Origin: JBGPIK01 sp041484845
Lineage (GTDB): Bacteria; Desulfobacterota; Binatia; UBA9968
Reading direction: 5' to 3'
Assembly: GCA_041484845.1 (NCBI GenBank)
Contig: JBGPIK010000125.1
Coordinates: forward strand, 1-15,904
Length of the DNA stretch: 15,904 nt
Below are positions 14,222 through 15,904 of the stretch, one piece after another (the first letter of the stretch is position 1; each line of letters begins with the position of its first letter). A model generated the notes under the pieces. That model saw only the letters and a list, made by a program, of their open reading frames with translations. It ran no database searches and was not told the origin of the DNA. Both the position numbers and the translations under genes were made by a program.

Positions 14222-15162
14222 GGCTTGCCCATTAGGGGCCTGGACAGTGAGTCGATAAAGCCGCTTTTCTCAAGTTCGCGCATGAAGCGGTCATCAACAA
14301 AGCGGCGGGCGTCGGCATTCTCAGCTTCAGGAAGCTCCTTAGCCATAAAATTCAGCAACAGTTGCAGCGCCGAGACAACCGGGTAAGGAATGCGCGGCAT
14401 TCCAGGCCGCGTAAGATCGTAAGTTTCCGCGGCGATCGTTCGGTCGGTGATTCCGCTATATTCGGCCTGAACCGCGATCGTAAACTCGCGGTCAGTACGA
14501 TAGCGGTGCATCCCTTGGACATAAGCTGTGAGAAATTTATGCGCTATCTGCGGATTTTCCGCAATATAGTCGCGCCGCGCGGCGATGCCGCCGAGCGCGT
14601 AGTTTAGACCGTATTCTTTAAAATCGATCAGGTATTGACAGCCTTTTCTGTGCGCATGGATGGACTCCGGCGGCGTGATCACAATGGCGTCGCACTGGCC
14701 ACCAAGCAGCGCTTCGAGCTGTTGATCACTGTGGGCCGGAATGCTCTGCTCATGCAATTCCGCGATGCCAGCCGCCGTTAACCTATCGATTACGAATTTC
14801 ACCAGTGCGTCGTTCAACCCACCATCACCGACGAAACCGATTTTTTTTCCCGCCAACTGTTCGCGTGTCGCCAAACCGGGGCGTCCCATGACGAACTGCT
14901 GGTTGATGCCGCCGGTGAGGAAAACCAAATCCGCCTCGCCTTTCAGGTTGGCTCTGAGCGGCGCCGGCGCCGCCATATTGCCAAACTGAATCTCGCCTGA
15001 TGACAGGCCGCGGACAACCCCCTTAGCGCCGCCCATTAAGCGCGGCATTGCCACTTCAAGGCCATATTTCTCGAACAAGCCGGACTTCCACGTCACCATC
15101 ATCGGACCTGCGCCCTGGCCAATGGTGGCGAAACCTACCGTAAGCTCAATCACGTCCGACAT
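14218..15162 (-). CDS. NMT1/SsuA-like substrate-binding protein without signal peptide
   Basis: A 314-residue member of the NMT1/THI5-like (SsuA/ThiY) periplasmic-binding superfamily: ELTVGFATIGQGAGPMMVTWKSGLFEKYGLEV, GGAKGVVRGLSSGEIQFGNM, LAGKKIGFVGDGGLNDALVKFVI, the mid-domain QCDAIVITPPES, and IAENPQIAHKFLTAYVQGM. The start at 15162 is chosen for a GGAG 6 nt upstream. The longer TTG start at 15210 adds MTSLHRLMIGVASEML, which is not a convincing signal peptide either. The protein therefore appears cytoplasmic, unlike normal transporter subunits. It may be a cytoplasmic sensor or an enzyme of the THI5-like kind, or it may be exported in complex with another protein. It is coupled by a 4-nt overlap to the second binding-protein gene. 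Confidence 0.85.
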   Translation of the reverse strand: MSDVIELTVGFATIGQGAGPMMVTWKSGLFEKYGLEVAMPRLMGGAKGVVRGLSSGEIQFGNMAAPAPLRANLKGEADLVFLTGGINQQFVMGRPGLATREQLAGKKIGFVGDGGLNDALVKFVIDRLTAAGIAELHEQSIPAHSDQQLEALLGGQCDAIVITPPESIHAHRKGCQYLIDFKEYGLNYALGGIAARRDYIAENPQIAHKFLTAYVQGMHRYRTDREFTIAVQAEYSGITDRTIAAETYDLTRPGMPRIPYPVVSALQLLLNFMAKELPEAENADARRFVDDRFMRELEKSGFIDSLSRPLMGKP

Positions 15163-15244
15163 CAGCATCTCCGATGCCACTCCTATCATAAGTCGGTGAA
15201 GCGAAGTCAAGTTGGAATGATGCGACAGCTGAATGTAATCTTGA

Positions 15245-15273
15245 TTGACACGCTAGGGGCGTCAGCGTATATT
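15245..15273 (+). promoter_or_regulatory. near-consensus sigma70 promoter of kdsB
   Basis: TTGACA (15245-15250, perfect -35) and TATATT (15268-15273, five of six at -10) are separated by exactly 17 nt. Transcription should start near 15280, leaving a leader of about 108 nt before the kdsB start at 15388. Confidence 0.8.
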
Positions 15274-15296
15274 CGAATTCCGTGATGCGCTTTCCC

Positions 15297-15325
15297 GGAA
15301 AGCCATTGCGGTTTTTTATTTTTGG
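15297..15325 (+). terminator. possible weak terminator/attenuator in the kdsB leader
   Basis: GGAAAGCC (15297-15304) can pair with GGTTTTTT (15310-15317) across the loop ATTGC, using three G-U pairs. A T-rich stretch follows. It lies inside the leader from the kdsB promoter, so it could attenuate transcription. The stem is weak and may be fortuitous. Confidence 0.2.
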
Positions 15326-15387
15326 GGACGAAAGTACAATCTTGATCTCTCCTTTGGGCGTCATCGCAGCTCTGAAAGAGTGAACCC

Positions 15388-15904
15388 ATGGCCGTTGTCG
15401 CAATTATCCCGGCGCGCTACGGGTCGACTCGGCTTCCGGGAAAGCCGTTGGCTCGCATTGGCGGCAAGGCGATGATCCAACATGTGTACGAAAGTGCTGC
15501 GCGGGCAAGCGTGCTAGATCGAGTTTTAGTCGCGACCGACGACCGGCGTGTCGAAGAAACCGTACGCGGTTTTGGCGGCGAAGTCATGATGACATCCAAA
15601 AAACACGCCAGTGGAACGGATCGTTTGGCGGAAGTGGCGCGCAAAATCAAAGCGGATTGGATCGTGAACGTCCAAGGCGATTTACCGTTTATTCGCGCGC
15701 AAACCATCACGCGCGCGGTGCAGCCGCTACGGCGTGATCGTTCGCTTCCCATGGGAACGGTGTGTACGCCGATCTATGAAGAGGAAGAGTGGCGCAACCC
15801 CAATATCGTCAAGGTCATCGCCGATCATCGGGGGTTCGCTCTCTATTTTTCCCGTTCGCCTATTCCTTACGCGCGCACGGACACCGTAGATCTGAGCGGA
15901 ACCC
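15388..15904 (+). CDS. kdsB: 3-deoxy-manno-octulosonate cytidylyltransferase, 5' part (cut by window end)
   Basis: The first 172 codons of KdsB, which couples CTP to Kdo to make CMP-Kdo for lipopolysaccharide in the cytoplasm. The nucleotide-binding signature PARYGSTRLPGKPL (8-21) is followed by VLVATDD, the SGTDRLAEV block (75-83), and the metal-binding VQGD motif (D98). The segment HRGFALYFSRSPIPYAR also matches the family. The usual QGDEP reads QGDLP (L99), a small deviation. The ATG at 15388 has AAAGAG about 7 nt upstream, and a strong sigma70 promoter lies about 115 nt before it. The frame is open to the window end, so the gene continues beyond it. Its presence indicates a Gram-negative outer membrane with Kdo. 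Confidence 0.95.
   Translation, partial: MAVVAIIPARYGSTRLPGKPLARIGGKAMIQHVYESAARASVLDRVLVATDDRRVEETVRGFGGEVMMTSKKHASGTDRLAEVARKIKADWIVNVQGDLPFIRAQTITRAVQPLRRDRSLPMGTVCTPIYEEEEWRNPNIVKVIADHRGFALYFSRSPIPYARTDTVDLSGT

Noticed and set aside
1..15904. Mobile elements, CRISPR arrays, tRNA or rRNA genes
   Set aside because: Both strands were read for transposase or integrase frames, spaced direct repeats and cloverleaf-like segments, and none was found.

Overview
The window looks like chromosomal DNA of a Gram-negative, moderately GC-rich bacterium. A kdsB gene (Kdo activation for LPS) begins at the right edge, Shine-Dalgarno sites are strong, and one sigma70-type promoter is close to consensus. 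The mix of an in-frame UGA (probable selenocysteine) gene, a compact PutA, orphan substrate-binding proteins and amidohydrolase/racemase catabolic genes recalls uncultured soil or subsurface lineages of the former Deltaproteobacteria, Binatota, Rokubacteria or NC10 type. That placement is inference from gene content only.

Layout. Positions 1-325 hold a small one-helix membrane protein on the minus strand. Positions 609-3363 form a tightly spaced plus-strand operon: an AI-2E-family membrane protein, an OsmC-like protein interrupted by an in-frame TGA exactly where the family's catalytic cysteine belongs, a small AhpD/CMD-fold protein without its CxxC, and a CnoX/YbbN-type thioredoxin-TPR protein. 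A hairpin whose loop starts with GG lies 19 nt after the TGA, as expected of a bacterial SECIS element. The OsmC gene (1705-2217) is therefore best read as a 170-residue selenoprotein. This operon is the main discovery of the window: a candidate selenium/thiol peroxide-handling module.

Positions 3528-7537 carry putA (proline to glutamate) and a YheT-type alpha/beta hydrolase. Convergent to them on the minus strand is a PuuE/NodB-type deacetylase-like gene (7558-8454), then a heme-oxygenase-fold (TenA/PqqC-like) diiron oxidase-like gene (8678-9421). That gene is divergent from a ferritin-like diiron protein gene (9553-10221), and a repeated motif lies between the two.

Positions 10258-15162 are all minus strand: a zinc-ribbon miniprotein, a secreted Lys/Glu-rich repeat protein with a perfect terminator, an amidohydrolase, an Asp/Glu/hydantoin racemase-fold protein lacking both catalytic cysteines, and two overlapping genes for different substrate-binding protein families. 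No permease or ATPase is present. This stretch looks like a catabolic and uptake cluster of unknown substrate. A TTGACA-17-TATATT promoter then drives kdsB (15388 to the window edge). I saw no tRNA, rRNA, CRISPR array, transposase or integrase. No intergenic stretch exceeds 300 bases; the largest are 326-608 and 8455-8677, and the latter shows nothing recognisable.
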